A stretch of DNA of 64,000 nucleotides from Neobacillus sp. PS2-9 (GTDB taxonomy: Bacteria > Bacillota > Bacilli > Bacillales > Cytobacillaceae): assembly GCF_030915525.1 (NCBI RefSeq), contig NZ_CP133269.1:4003001-4067000 (forward strand). The letters are read 5' to 3'. This document shows positions 8,957-18,493 of this stretch, one piece after another; the first letter of the stretch is position 1, and each line of letters begins with the position of its first letter. Below the pieces are notes generated by a model. The model saw only the letters and a list, made by a program, of their open reading frames with translations, searched no databases and was not told the origin of the DNA. The position numbers and the translations under genes were made by a program.

Positions 8957-9272
8957 ACATAAGATACGAATAAAGAGCAAGAACAGCAATGGATCCAAGG
9001 ACAACCACAATCACATTTGCTCCTAAAAATGCGGCAAGAAAAGCAGCGGCTGCCCCCAAAACACCATACCAAATATCCCCCTTTTGAATAAAAAGAATAG
9101 CTGGAAAAATCAATGCACCAAGAGTAGCGTATGGAACATTTTTTAAGACACCCTGAACAAATGGGGGCAGCTCTTTTCCTTTAAATAAGACAAATGGCAG
9201 CATTCGAGGAATATAAGTGACTAGTCCCATTCCAATAATCATCCAAATGATTTCACTCTTCATGTTGTACAC
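8955..9272 (-). CDS. azlD: Branched-chain amino acid exporter small subunit (AzlD)
   Basis: A 105-aa protein with about four hydrophobic segments and the AzlD-typical start region MGLVTYIPRMLPF (residues about 15-27). With AzlC it forms a two-component inner-membrane exporter of branched-chain amino acids and their analogues. It overlaps azlC by 20 bp, which indicates translational coupling. Length fits the family (about 100-110 aa). Confidence 0.88.
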   Translation of the reverse strand: MYNMKSEIIWMIIGMGLVTYIPRMLPFVLFKGKELPPFVQGVLKNVPYATLGALIFPAILFIQKGDIWYGVLGAAAAFLAAFLGANVIVVVLGSIAVLALYSYLM

Positions 9273-9984
9273 CCCGATGCTTATTTTTCAAAACTTCTCC
9301 TAACTCTATAAGAACCGCTGATAAAAGAGTTGCCGTAACTATAGCCCATCCTTGGGCCATAAGTTGATTAATTGTAAAAATGGAATTAAACACCGCACCA
9401 AGTGCAGCAAGAAAAACAACTTTTACACTTTTTTTCATGGAAGGGACTAATAGACCGACAAACATGGCATAAAGTGCCACACTCATACTTTCTTGTAGGG
9501 TTTGTGGCAAACTTGCCCCGATGAGGTGACCCACTCCAGAAAATACAACCCAGCTTGAATAGGATACGGAAATAACACCAAACATAAAACCGGTTGTAGC
9601 GGTGCCTTCTTTCGTGGCAACCACTGAAAACGTCTCATCCGTAATGCCAAAAGAGTATAGTAGTTTATTTAGTAAATGGTCTTCCTCACATTTTTCCGTT
9701 AAGGTGGTGCTCATTAAAAAGTGACGAATATTCACAATAAACGTCGTTAGAATAATTTCGAAGATCCCCGTCCCGTAAGCGATCAGACTTAATGATATAT
9801 ATTGCGATGCACCAGCAAATACAATGATACTCATTAAAACGGTTTCGTAAATGGATAGGCCAGAAGTTTTTGCGAGGAGCCCAAAAGTTAGTGCAATAGG
9901 AAAATAACCAATCCCGATGGTAATGCCTGCCTGGAGTCCCTTCTTAAACTCAGATGTCTCTCTCCCAATTGCCATATCTGCCAA
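9253..9984 (-). CDS. azlC: Branched-chain amino acid exporter large subunit (AzlC)
   Basis: A 243-aa membrane protein with the AzlC signature IGYFPIALTFGLLAKTSGLS (about residues 24-43) and seven or so hydrophobic segments; the AzlC/AzlD pair exports branched-chain amino acids. The best start is TTG at 9984 with GGGGG seven bases upstream; an ATG three codons later is too far from it. It is first gene of a two-gene operon with azlD. In B. subtilis azlCD sits elsewhere, next to its Lrp-type regulator azlB, which is absent here. Confidence 0.88.
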   Translation of the reverse strand: MADMAIGRETSEFKKGLQAGITIGIGYFPIALTFGLLAKTSGLSIYETVLMSIIVFAGASQYISLSLIAYGTGIFEIILTTFIVNIRHFLMSTTLTEKCEEDHLLNKLLYSFGITDETFSVVATKEGTATTGFMFGVISVSYSSWVVFSGVGHLIGASLPQTLQESMSVALYAMFVGLLVPSMKKSVKVVFLAALGAVFNSIFTINQLMAQGWAIVTATLLSAVLIELGEVLKNKHRGVQHEE

Positions 9985-10049
9985 CTTAATTCCCCCAATA
10001 ATACATTTCTCATTTAAACATAAATTTTAGCAAATTTTCAGGTAAAATA

Positions 10050-10078
10050 AAAACAAAAAACATGGCGGTGACCATGTT
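10050..10078 (-). terminator. Terminator of the lcfB-crotonase operon
   Basis: Stem AACATGG/CCATGTT followed on the minus strand by TTTTTGTTTTTAT. Confidence 0.8.
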
Positions 10079-10854
10079 TATTTTCCTTTAAAAACTGGTT
10101 TTCTTTTTTCTGCAAAGGCTAGCAATGCTTCCACCCGATCTTCGGTTGGTAGCGTTACCTCATAAGCTTTCCGTTCAATTTGAAGACCTGTATGTAAATC
10201 TGTATTCATGCCATTTTTTATTGCAAACTTTGCCTGCTGTAATGCGATGGGGCCATTTGCAAGCAATTGTTCACAAAAATCAATGCACTCATTCAATAAG
10301 TTTTTCCGCTCAATAACACGTGTTAGCACCCCAGCACTCAATGCCTCATCAGCCGTCATTCTTCGGGCAGTTAGGATAAGCTCAAGAGCTTTTGCCTGAC
10401 CGATTAAGCGTGGGAGCCGCTGTGTTCCACCAGCGCCAGGGATGATAGCCAAACCTGTCTCCGTTAGTCCCATTAACGCTTCTTTGGCAGCTAAGCGAAA
10501 ATCACATGCTAGCGCAAGCTCCATCCCTCCGCCAAAGGCAAAACCGTTTATCGCTGCAATAGTAGGCTGTGGTAGTTGGTCGATTGCATTAAACACCTCA
10601 TTGATTTTAAACAAATTTCGTTTCACTTGCTCATCCGTTAAGTTCTTCCGCTCTTTTAAATCTGCACCCACACTAAAAGACTTTTCCCCCGCCCCAATAA
10701 AAATCACGACCCGAACATCGGGATGAATCCGAATCTCTTCGACCTTTTGCTGTAATTCTAACAGAGTTTCGTAATTAAACGCATTCAGTGATTCCTCACG
10801 ATTAATAGTTACGATTGCAAGGTGATTAGATATTTGTAGTAAAATTTGTTCCAT
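10078..10854 (-). CDS. Enoyl-CoA hydratase/isomerase (crotonase family)
   Basis: A 258-aa crotonase that probably hydrates 2-enoyl-CoA in fatty-acid beta-oxidation. Oxyanion-hole motifs are visible: SVGADLKER (about residue 64) and NGFAFGGGMELALACDFRLA (about residues 98-117). The catalytic Glu pair region reads ETGLAIIPGAGGTQRLPRLIG. The ATG at 10854 is preceded by GGGGGAG; upstream in-frame starts lack a Shine-Dalgarno. It lies 75 bp downstream of lcfB on the same strand, without a terminator between them, so it is likely under the same FadR-type control. Its substrate chain length cannot be read from sequence. Confidence 0.88.
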   Translation of the reverse strand: MEQILLQISNHLAIVTINREESLNAFNYETLLELQQKVEEIRIHPDVRVVIFIGAGEKSFSVGADLKERKNLTDEQVKRNLFKINEVFNAIDQLPQPTIAAINGFAFGGGMELALACDFRLAAKEALMGLTETGLAIIPGAGGTQRLPRLIGQAKALELILTARRMTADEALSAGVLTRVIERKNLLNECIDFCEQLLANGPIALQQAKFAIKNGMNTDLHTGLQIERKAYEVTLPTEDRVEALLAFAEKRKPVFKGK

Positions 10855-10929
10855 AAGAACTCCCCCTTTATATAAATGAATTCGAAAAAGACAGGCTAAA
10901 TGCCTGCCTTTCATAGAAAAAATTTTAAC

Positions 10930-12492
10930 TTACTTTCCAACCGATTGTGTAACTTGCGTTCTTAATGCTCGTCTTAATATTTTCCCGGTTGTGTTTTTCG
11001 GGAGTTCTTCTAAAAACTCAATCGACGATGGAACTTTATATTTTGCTAGGTGTTCTTTACAATATGCCAGTACTTGAGCAGCTGTCAAATCTGGATTTTT
11101 GCTGACAACATACGCACTCACTGCCTCCCCCTGGTTTGGATCAGGAGTTCCCAAAACAGCTACTTCGACGACATCAGGATGGTCATAGATTACTTCTTCT
11201 ACTTCACGTGGATAGACATTATAACCGCCAACAATAATTAGATCCTTTTTACGGTCAACAATATAAAAGTATCCGTCTTCATCCATTTTTGCAATATCAC
11301 CTGTATAAAGCCAACCATTTCGAATAGCAGCCGCAGATTCTTCTGGCATTTTATAATAACCCTTCATAACATTGGGACCTCGAACGATTAACTCGCCTGC
11401 CTCACCAACAGGTACATCCTCCCCAAGCTCATTCACGATTTTGTTTTCCACGTGGAGAATGGAGCATCCAATGGAACCAGGCTTCCGCGGACGATCGAGC
11501 GGGTTAAAACACGTGACCGGTGATGCTTCGGATAATCCATACCCTTCAGAAATCAATACATTGAACTTCTGTTCAAAATTCTTTAACAAGGCAACAGGAA
11601 GGGAGGCACCACCTGAAATACATAAACGTAAAGATTGTAAGTCATCTGGATTTCCCTCTGGATATTGATATAGGAAGTTGTACATTGTCGGAACACCAGC
11701 AAAAACAGTAGCCTCATAGTCTTTAATTAGCTGAAAGGTTTCTTTTGGACTAAATTTTGGTGCAATCAACAGGGTTGCTCCCGTTAATAACGGTGCATTT
11801 AGGGCAACCGTCAAACAGAATACATGAAACATTGGGAGAACAGTTACCACTCTGTCATCTTGATTCATTTTTAAATAATCTCCAACATCACTGGCATTGC
11901 TAAACAAATTCTGATGGGTTAACATAGCTCCCTTAGGCTTACCTGTTGTTCCAGAGGTATAAAGAATAATTGCTACATCGTCGTCTTGCAGATCAGGGCC
12001 TTGAAAAGCACTATCTCCCATTCCTACCACTTCTGTAAACGATTTCATTTTAGGGTAGACAGAAAGAGTTTCAATTTCAGATGATTCCAGACTGTTTGGC
12101 TTTGTTTCACAAATTACATAATGCTCTATCTTTGGTAAGAAAGTGTGCATTTTGTCCGCCAATGGGATCGCAAGGTCGAGGGCAACGACTGCTTTGACAT
12201 CACCATTATTTAAAATGTAGCCAATTTCATCTGCAGTATAAATCGGATTTACGGGGATAACAGTTACCCCTAACCGTAAAGCCCCATAGAGACTGATGAC
12301 AAAGTGTGGTGAGTTGCCTAATAATAGTGCAATGTGATCCCCTTGTTTAATCCCTAATTTTTCGAGACCTGAGGCAAATTTCATAATTGCAACATCTAAT
12401 TCAGCATAGGTACTCGATTGTCCCATAAAATAGTACGCTGGTTTATCAGCATAGGCTTTTGCTGTTTCATGAAACTTGGTTGATAAATTCAT
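10930..12492 (-). CDS. lcfB: Long-chain-fatty-acid--CoA ligase LcfB
   Basis: ATP-dependent acyl-CoA synthetase of the ANL superfamily that activates fatty acids for beta-oxidation. The 520-aa protein has the AMP-binding loop [11 protein letters not shown] beginning at Tyr178, the motif [13 protein letters not shown], the hinge [19 protein letters not shown] and the C-terminal catalytic Lys in [10 protein letters not shown]. Length and order beside lplJ/yhfI match B. subtilis lcfB (yhfL). A Shine-Dalgarno GGGAGGG precedes the ATG. A perfect FadR-type operator lies 17 bp upstream of the start codon, with a sigma-A promoter further upstream, so repression relieved by long-chain acyl-CoA is expected. 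Confidence 0.93.
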   Translation of the reverse strand: MNLSTKFHETAKAYADKPAYYFMGQSSTYAELDVAIMKFASGLEKLGIKQGDHIALLLGNSPHFVISLYGALRLGVTVIPVNPIYTADEIGYILNNGDVKAVVALDLAIPLADKMHTFLPKIEHYVICETKPNSLESSEIETLSVYPKMKSFTEVVGMGDSAFQGPDLQDDDVAIILYTSGTTGKPKGAMLTHQNLFSNASDVGDYLKMNQDDRVVTVLPMFHVFCLTVALNAPLLTGATLLIAPKFSPKETFQLIKDYEATVFAGVPTMYNFLYQYPEGNPDDLQSLRLCISGGASLPVALLKNFEQKFNVLISEGYGLSEASPVTCFNPLDRPRKPGSIGCSILHVENKIVNELGEDVPVGEAGELIVRGPNVMKGYYKMPEESAAAIRNGWLYTGDIAKMDEDGYFYIVDRKKDLIIVGGYNVYPREVEEVIYDHPDVVEVAVLGTPDPNQGEAVSAYVVSKNPDLTAAQVLAYCKEHLAKYKVPSSIEFLEELPKNTTGKILRRALRTQVTQSVGK

Positions 12493-12508
12493 AGTTTCCC
12501 TCCCTATA

Positions 12509-12526
12509 TGAATGAATACTCATTCA
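12509..12526. promoter_or_regulatory. FadR (YsiA-type) operator of lcfB
   Basis: An 18-bp palindrome, TGAATGA-ATAC-TCATTCA, matches the B. subtilis FadR consensus TGAATGAMTANTCATTCA. It lies downstream of the promoter, between the expected transcription start and the ribosome-binding site. lcfB is a known FadR target in B. subtilis. Confidence 0.88.
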
Positions 12527-12552
12527 CTTAATAATAAAAATTTTCTAAATAT

Positions 12553-12581
12553 ATTATATTGCTAGAAATTTAAGTATTCAA
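12553..12581 (-). promoter_or_regulatory. Sigma-A promoter of lcfB
   Basis: On the minus strand TTGAAT and TATAAT are separated by 17 bp; the FadR box begins 26 bp downstream of the -10. Confidence 0.65.
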
Positions 12582-12603
12582 GTATAATACCTTAAAATCT
12601 CAC

Positions 12604-12654
12604 AAAAAAAGAAGCTGATTCAGTTGGTGCCTGGCACCTTCCTGAATCAGCTTC
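12604..12654 (-). terminator. Terminator of lplJ with an inner GGTGCC palindrome
   Basis: A 13-bp perfect outer stem (GAAGCTGATTCAG and its complement) encloses a second palindrome GGTGCC-T-GGCACC, and is followed on the minus strand by seven T residues. The inner palindrome resembles REP-type elements seen inside Bacillus terminators. Confidence 0.85.
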
Positions 12655-12658
12655 CCTA

Positions 12659-13648
12659 TTAATAGATTAGATTAACAAATTCCTCCTTGGTGATGTTTCC
12701 AAAATAACGGGAAATCTCCAAGTCTGCAAGTGCCTTTTCTAATTCGCTTTTTTCATAGCGGAGACCTATTAACCTCGTCTCGATGTCACTAACATCCCCA
12801 ACACCGAAAAAGTCACCATAAATTTTACAATTCTCTATTAATCCTTTATTAACCTCCAGACGTACATCAATCGACCCAACGGGGAACCGATGTGAGTGCT
12901 GCAGATTGAACTTCGGTGACTTCCCATAGTTCCATTCCCAATTTTGGTAGCGTTCCTTCGAAAGTTGATGGATTTTTTCCCAATCCTCTTCCGTCAGTAC
13001 ATATTCAGGAATATCCTCTTTTCCTTCAAATATATGCTTGAGGATGAGAGAACCAAATTCTTGAATATTTATTTTCTCAGGTAGAAACTCAGAGATATTG
13101 GCCACGCGGCTGCGAATAGATTTAATTCCCTTTGATTCAATCTTATCCTTTTTCACCTTTAAAGCAGAGACAACATGATCCATTTCTGAGTTGAATAAAA
13201 GAGTACCATGGCTGAACATTCTACCTCTGGTTGAAAATTGAGCATTTCCAGAAACCTTTCTTCCTTCCGCAAGTAAATCATTTCGGCCACTTAGTTCCGC
13301 GTTTACTCCTAAGCTTTTTAATGCCGCCACAACTGGCTCAGTGAATTTCCGGAAATTATGAAAACTCTCACCATCGTCCTTTGTGATAAAACTAAAGTTT
13401 AAATTACCAAGGTCATGGTACACAGCGCCACCACCAGATAACCTACGAACAACATGGATCCCTTTACTCTCTACGTACTCTGTGTTTATTTCTTCAATTG
13501 TGTTTTGATTCTTGCCGATGATAATGCTTGGTTCATTTATGTAGAATAATAAATAGGTCTCATCAATATCCAGATTTTTTAGTGCATATTCTTCTATCGC
13601 TAAATTAATATGAGGATCTGTAATGCCTTTATTATCGATAAATAACAT
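12659..13648 (-). CDS. lplJ: Lipoate--protein ligase LplJ
   Basis: Attaches free lipoate to E2 and GcvH domains via lipoyl-AMP. The 329-aa protein (331 in B. subtilis) begins MLFIDNKGITDPHINLAIEE. It shows the lipoate-binding motif RRLSGGGAVYHDLGNLNFSF (about residues 69-88) and GRKVSGNAQFSTRGRMFSHG, whose Lys is the conserved active-site residue. A C-terminal accessory domain follows (about residues 240-329). The ATG at 13648 is preceded by AAGGGGAAG. It lies 16 bp downstream of yhfI, probably in one operon, and ends at a strong terminator. Confidence 0.93.
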   Translation of the reverse strand: MLFIDNKGITDPHINLAIEEYALKNLDIDETYLLFYINEPSIIIGKNQNTIEEINTEYVESKGIHVVRRLSGGGAVYHDLGNLNFSFITKDDGESFHNFRKFTEPVVAALKSLGVNAELSGRNDLLAEGRKVSGNAQFSTRGRMFSHGTLLFNSEMDHVVSALKVKKDKIESKGIKSIRSRVANISEFLPEKINIQEFGSLILKHIFEGKEDIPEYVLTEEDWEKIHQLSKERYQNWEWNYGKSPKFNLQHSHRFPVGSIDVRLEVNKGLIENCKIYGDFFGVGDVSDIETRLIGLRYEKSELEKALADLEISRYFGNITKEEFVNLIY

Positions 13649-13664
13649 ACTATACTTCCCCTTT

Positions 13665-14399
13665 TTATAATGAAATAGATTGGAATTCTTCTGCAAGCTT
13701 AATTATACCAGTAAATTGTGTGGATGCCTCCTCCATTAACTCAGATAATGTACCATATTGGGGTAAATGAGTAAGGACCAATTGCTTGACGGATGCCTGT
13801 TGAGCCAACTTGCCCGCATCAAGACTATTCATATGACCGGCTGGTTTACCGTTTTGATTGCCGTAGAAATTACACTCACATAACAGGACATCTGCATTTT
13901 TGCTAAACTCAATAAATTCTTCTTTAAATGAAGTGTCTGCCGTATATACCAGCGACTTTCCAGCTGCTTCAAATTTCATCGCATAGCATGGGACAGGATG
14001 GTCTGTCTTTAAGAACGATACCGTAAACGGCCCGATTTCAATAGTACTTGCAGGATCATAAGCAATCCCTTTTGTAATTTGTTTGTAGGTTAATTTCGTA
14101 AATTCATGGTCATCATAATGGTGACCATATATCGGAAGGGTTGGGCAATTCTTCCCTAAAAATCCTAGGATTAATCTTGCATGCTGCAACACACCAATAT
14201 CCGCAATATGATCAGGATGGTAATGTGAAATAATAACGGCATCCAGTTCTTCTGGTTGAATCACATTCTGCATCTTGGAAAGCACTCCACTTCCACAATC
14301 TATTAATAGTCGAAAGCCTTCATGTTCAAGTAGATAGCCTGCGCTTGCGCCATTTTTCTTAGGATATCCACCCCAAAAACCAATGGTTGTTAACTTCAT
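13665..14399 (-). CDS. yhfI: Metallo-beta-lactamase-fold hydrolase, YhfI-like
   Basis: A 244-aa MBL-fold protein of the RNase Z-like branch. The metal motif SHYHPDHIADI (HxHxDH) is at about residues 58-68, with further ligands in the regions YTADTSF and LTHLPQYG. Members act on phosphodiesters, but the substrate of YhfI is unknown. The ATG has GGAGGG upstream. Synteny with lplJ matches B. subtilis yhfI-yhfJ. Confidence 0.85.
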   Translation of the reverse strand: MKLTTIGFWGGYPKKNGASAGYLLEHEGFRLLIDCGSGVLSKMQNVIQPEELDAVIISHYHPDHIADIGVLQHARLILGFLGKNCPTLPIYGHHYDDHEFTKLTYKQITKGIAYDPASTIEIGPFTVSFLKTDHPVPCYAMKFEAAGKSLVYTADTSFKEEFIEFSKNADVLLCECNFYGNQNGKPAGHMNSLDAGKLAQQASVKQLVLTHLPQYGTLSELMEEASTQFTGIIKLAEEFQSISL

Positions 14400-14462
14400 A
14401 ATTATTCCCTCCGTTTAGAGTACTATTTTTAATATACTCAAAAAAAGTCTAATTTCCTAATG

Positions 14463-14498
14463 AAGAAGACCAGCCATAATTATTCGGCTGGTCTTCTT
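14463..14498. terminator. Terminator between yhgE and yhfI
   Basis: A perfect 13-bp stem AAGAAGACCAGCC/GGCTGGTCTTCTT, five bases beyond the yhgE stop. The T-run is short on both strands, so its efficiency is uncertain. Confidence 0.65.
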
Positions 14499-14502
14499 AT
14501 CG

Positions 14503-16776
14503 TTATTCATTTATTGCATGTTTAAACTGGTGTCTAACTCGGATTGTAAAATATGCAATGGTTCCTAGCGCGAATGCAAGTAAGAAACTTACTAGAATCA
14601 TGACATTTTCCCACATAAAACTAAAGTCACCACTCGAAATCACTGCCTTAAAACCAGAAACTGAATAAGTCATTGGTAGGAAAGCATTAAAATGCTGTAA
14701 GAAGTTAGGAATTAACTCAAGCGGGAAGGTTCCAGCACTTGTAGTCAATTGAAAAATAAGAATAATGATTGCAATAAAACGCCCTGCATCGGAAAATACG
14801 GAAACAAGCAGCTGAATTAATGCAATAAAAGTTAAACTTGTAATAATAGAGAATAAAATAAACTTCGGTACACTTTGAACATCAAGGCCTAATCCGAGAA
14901 GGAGGATCATATCTGCCAATAATGCCTGAATCACTCCCACACCAGCCATAATGGCAAACTTACCGGCAAACCAATTAAAGCCACTAGTTGGGGTAACAGC
15001 TGTATCCCTAAGTGGGAATACAATTGATAATAATAATGCTCCGACAAATAAACCTAATGAAAGGAAGTATGGTGCAAATCCTGTTCCATAATTAGGGACA
15101 TGATTCACACTTTCCTTATCTAATTTAACAGGTTTTGCCATCATGTTATAGGTCTTATCATCAGCATGTACTTTCGATGCCTCCTGAGCACCGTCAGCGA
15201 GCTTATCTGCTAGCTCTTTAGCACCATCAGATAATTTTATTGAACCATCTTTTAATTGGTTTGAACCATCTGCTAACTGTCCTGCACCCGAGCTAAGGGC
15301 TGTTGAACCAGCAGATAATTGATTCATACCTTTATATAAATCATAAGCTCCCTGCTTCAACTCACCTGACCCTGCAGCCAATTGACCTGTTCCATTTGTT
15401 AGCTTATCAGCACCAGCAGATAATTGACTCATACCGTTTGAAAGTTCGCTAGTTCCATCAGATAATTGTACTGAACCATTATATAGCTGATGAATACCTT
15501 GCTGTAATAATTTCTGGTTTTCATTAATAATGCCAATACCACCAATTAATTGATTAAAATATGGATCCGTTTGAGCTTTTATTTTTTCATCTAAACCTTT
15601 GGTTGCAACTGCTAATTTAGGACTAAGTTCAGACAAAATTTGTTGTTGAAGTTGATCTTTTGTTGGAGCATTTTTTTGCTCTTCAACCATAATTGCATTT
15701 ACAAGTTGTGGTGAAACACCGTTAGCTATTAATACTTGGGCTAACTCCTTCATTTTGCTCGTTTGTGCTGCGATTGTTTGTTCAGCAATCTGCGATGCAA
15801 GATCACCAGCACTACTAGATAATTGTTTTTCCAATGCGTCCGCAATTCCAGCTGGAAGCTCACTCTTTAGTTGCTCGGCACCAGATTTTACTTCCTCTGT
15901 TCCATTAATTAGGAGTGGGATATTAGAGTCAGCTTTTGCCAACCCATTCTCTAATTCCTTAGTACCAGCAGTTAATTTTTGTGACCCAGTAGCTGCGTGT
16001 TTTACACCCTGGTCAAACTCAATAGATTTTTTAGATAATGTATCAATCCCAGTATATAAATCGGATGAACCCGCCGCAAGCTTGTTAGTACCATCATTTG
16101 CCGCTTTCATCCCATTATTAAATTCTATTGATTTTTCTGCTAGTGTATTAAGTCCATCATTTAATTTTTTAGATCCTTTATTTAAGTCACTGGACCCGTC
16201 ACTTAATTGACCAGCACCATCACTGGCTTTTTCTACCCCATCGGCAAGTTCACTGATTTTACCAAACATGGTTTCTGCATACGTTTCAGTTACCTGTTCT
16301 GACACAGCCGTTTTTATTCTTTCAGCAGCTGTTCCACCAATCTGTGCTGAAAGGAAATTATAGCTTTCATTTGGGGTATAAATCAGTTCCAACTTTTTTG
16401 GTTGCTTATCTAATAAGGTGGTTGCATTTTCAGAGAAATTTTTAGGAATCTCAATGACCATGTAATACTTTTGGTCCTCTAGCTCTTTATAGGCTTCCTT
16501 TTTATCAACCGATTGAAAATCAAATTGTTTGCTCTTCTTTAGTTTGGACGCTAAGTCATCCCCAAGCTGCAGGTGTTCCCCATCCAGTACTGTACCTTCA
16601 TCATTATTGACTACTGCAACCGGTAGCTCATCCAGCTTGTCATATGGGTCCCAAAAAGCCCATAAAAACATACCGGCATACAAAACTGGGACAAACATGA
16701 CAGCTATTATGGGAATGAGAATTTTTCTATTTTTAAAGATAGATAACAGTTCTTCCTTTAACAAGATGTTTTTCAA
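14503..16776 (-). CDS. yhgE: YhgE/Pip-family membrane protein with DG-repeat ectodomain
   Basis: A 757-aa membrane protein: one N-terminal membrane segment (about residues 18-40), a long extracytoplasmic domain, then five or six C-terminal segments resembling ABC-2 permeases. The ectodomain carries many degenerate repeats of the form LxxGxxxLxxG (GAGQLSDGSSDLNKGSKKLNDG and similar; about residues 180-280 and 420-530), predicted to form long amphipathic helices. The family includes phage-infection protein (Pip) and EsaA-like proteins; its transport role is unproven. The start is TTG with AGGAGG eight bases upstream. B. subtilis encodes the TetR-type regulator YhgD directly upstream; here that gene is missing although an operator-like site remains. 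Confidence 0.88.
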   Translation of the reverse strand: MKNILLKEELLSIFKNRKILIPIIAVMFVPVLYAGMFLWAFWDPYDKLDELPVAVVNNDEGTVLDGEHLQLGDDLASKLKKSKQFDFQSVDKKEAYKELEDQKYYMVIEIPKNFSENATTLLDKQPKKLELIYTPNESYNFLSAQIGGTAAERIKTAVSEQVTETYAETMFGKISELADGVEKASDGAGQLSDGSSDLNKGSKKLNDGLNTLAEKSIEFNNGMKAANDGTNKLAAGSSDLYTGIDTLSKKSIEFDQGVKHAATGSQKLTAGTKELENGLAKADSNIPLLINGTEEVKSGAEQLKSELPAGIADALEKQLSSSAGDLASQIAEQTIAAQTSKMKELAQVLIANGVSPQLVNAIMVEEQKNAPTKDQLQQQILSELSPKLAVATKGLDEKIKAQTDPYFNQLIGGIGIINENQKLLQQGIHQLYNGSVQLSDGTSELSNGMSQLSAGADKLTNGTGQLAAGSGELKQGAYDLYKGMNQLSAGSTALSSGAGQLADGSNQLKDGSIKLSDGAKELADKLADGAQEASKVHADDKTYNMMAKPVKLDKESVNHVPNYGTGFAPYFLSLGLFVGALLLSIVFPLRDTAVTPTSGFNWFAGKFAIMAGVGVIQALLADMILLLGLGLDVQSVPKFILFSIITSLTFIALIQLLVSVFSDAGRFIAIIILIFQLTTSAGTFPLELIPNFLQHFNAFLPMTYSVSGFKAVISSGDFSFMWENVMILVSFLLAFALGTIAYFTIRVRHQFKHAINE

Positions 16777-16892
16777 CCCTGATGCCTCCTTTTTATACTG
16801 ACTGTTTTGTTCATTTGGTCATTTCAATTTCTAAAATAAGGACTATCTATTTAGACAATCCTTTTAAAAAGGTATTTTTGAAATTTCATCAG

Positions 16893-16915
16893 TGACCAAA
16901 TGAACATTTCGGTCA
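16893..16915. promoter_or_regulatory. Candidate TetR-type operator of yhgE
   Basis: An imperfect 23-bp palindrome has half-sites TGACCAAATG and CATTTCGGTCA, immediately downstream of the yhgE promoter. A further half-site, ATTTGGTCATTT, lies at 16813-16824. The arrangement suits a TetR-family repressor; which one is unknown. Confidence 0.55.
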
Positions 16916-16929
16916 TTTAATACTTTAGA

Positions 16930-16958
16930 AGTATACATCCATTATTAATGATTTGCAA
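16930..16958 (-). promoter_or_regulatory. Sigma-A promoter of yhgE
   Basis: On the minus strand TTGCAA and TATACT are separated by 17 bp; the TetR-type palindrome covers about +8 to +30. Confidence 0.6.
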
Positions 16959-16995
16959 GTAAAAAATGAAAGTTCTTCCTTCGCTATAGAAGATA

Positions 16996-17030
16996 TAGAA
17001 AAAGAAGCTGTTGTTATTGAACAGCTTCTT
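16996..17030 (-). terminator. Terminator overlapping the end of hemY
   Basis: Stem AAGAAGCTGTT/AACAGCTTCTT includes the last five codons and the stop of hemY; the minus strand continues TTTTTCTAT. Confidence 0.8.
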
Positions 17031-18456
17031 TTAAGGGTGTTTTCTTATTAAAGTATTCTAAAACATTCTGTACAGCCGCCTCACCCTGGTCAATGCAATC
17101 TGGAACACCTACTCCTCCATATGAAGCACCTGCTAGGAAAACACCAGGCAGCTCCTCTTTAACATGGTCTAGAATGGTAGCAAGCCGTTGTTTATGCCCC
17201 ACCGTATATTGCGGCATTGAATTCTTCCAACGTGATACAATTGCGAAATCAGGGTTCAATGTAATATCCATTGTTTTCTTTAAATCATCCAAAACAATTT
17301 TAATAATTTGGTCATCTGATAGATCGACAATGGTTTCGTCACCGGCTCTTCCCACATAGCAGCGAAGGAGAACTTTACCCTTTGGAGTCGAATGGGCCCA
17401 CTTTTTATGAGTCCACGTACAAGCAGTAATCGAATAATCACCATTTCTTGAGACAACAAATCCGGTTCCGTCAATATCCTGCTTGATTGCTTCCATTGGA
17501 AATGCCAATGCAACGGTGGCAACAGATGTAGATGGGACCGATTTAAATGGGTCAAAAAAGCGATAATCTGAAAACATTCCTTGTGTTATTTGATGAGGAG
17601 TGGCAGCAATAATACTATCTGCCTGAATGGTTTCCCCATTATTAAGATATATCTCATACTTTTGATTGGACTTTGTAATCTTTTCAACTCGATGACCTTT
17701 TAAAATAGAATCCGGGTCTATTTTACTTTCAATGGCTTCCGCAAAAGATTGGAGCCCCGATTTGAAAGTTAAAAAAGCTCCTTTAGTACTCTGGTTACTT
17801 TCGGTCTTTTTCGGTTGAGAAGGAGTCGCTTTTTTCATGCCAACGATCAGGCTTCGGTATTTTTGTTCCACCTCATAAAATTGTGGGAAAGTAGACATTA
17901 AACTTAATTGATCGATATCACCTGCATAAATGCCTGATAACAATGGTTCAATTAAATTTTCAACCACTTCATCACCTAATCTTCGTCTAAAAAATTCTCC
18001 TAAAGATTGGTCTTTCCCACTTTCAGAACGAGGTAAAATAAAATCGGCCGCAGCTCTTAATTTACCAGGAATCGAAAATAAGCCTGTTGTTAAAAAGGGG
18101 CCTATTTGTGTTGGAATTCCCATGATCGAACCACCGGGCATTGAGTGTAGCTTCTCATTCACTAGAACATATGATTTACCCGTGGAATTATGAACTAATT
18201 GATCGTCCATCCCTACTTCTTTAGCAAGTCGAATCATGCTTGTCTTCCTTGCTAAAAATGAATCAGGGCCTCTCTCAATTGTAAAACCGTCTCTTATAAC
18301 GGTTTGCATTTTGCCTCCGAGACGGTGGGAAGCTTCTATAAGTTTAATTTCAATAGGAAGGTTGTGTTCATGAATCTGTTTTTGAAGATAGAATGCAGCT
18401 GTTAAACCTGCTATTCCTCCTCCAATAATAACAACCTTCTGTTTTTCTTCCGCCAC
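17014..18456 (-). CDS. hemY: Protoporphyrinogen/coproporphyrinogen III oxidase HemY (CgoX)
   Basis: FAD-dependent oxygen-using oxidase of haem synthesis; in Gram-positives it oxidises coproporphyrinogen III. The dinucleotide fold is KVVIIGGGIAGLTAAFYL near the N-terminus. Other family blocks are GFTIERGPDSFLARK, QSLGEFFRRRLGDEVVENLI and the C-terminal FAD contact GVGVPDCIDQGEAAV. I prefer GTG at 18456 because AAGGTGA precedes it; a GTG nine bases upstream is possible. That gives 480 aa, close to B. subtilis. It is co-transcribed with hemH, 37 bp apart. Confidence 0.92.
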   Translation of the reverse strand: MAEEKQKVVIIGGGIAGLTAAFYLQKQIHEHNLPIEIKLIEASHRLGGKMQTVIRDGFTIERGPDSFLARKTSMIRLAKEVGMDDQLVHNSTGKSYVLVNEKLHSMPGGSIMGIPTQIGPFLTTGLFSIPGKLRAAADFILPRSESGKDQSLGEFFRRRLGDEVVENLIEPLLSGIYAGDIDQLSLMSTFPQFYEVEQKYRSLIVGMKKATPSQPKKTESNQSTKGAFLTFKSGLQSFAEAIESKIDPDSILKGHRVEKITKSNQKYEIYLNNGETIQADSIIAATPHQITQGMFSDYRFFDPFKSVPSTSVATVALAFPMEAIKQDIDGTGFVVSRNGDYSITACTWTHKKWAHSTPKGKVLLRCYVGRAGDETIVDLSDDQIIKIVLDDLKKTMDITLNPDFAIVSRWKNSMPQYTVGHKQRLATILDHVKEELPGVFLAGASYGGVGVPDCIDQGEAAVQNVLEYFNKKTPLKEAVQ

Positions 18457-18493
18457 GGACGTCACCTTCTTCCCTTTAATTCCCTATTAGTAT

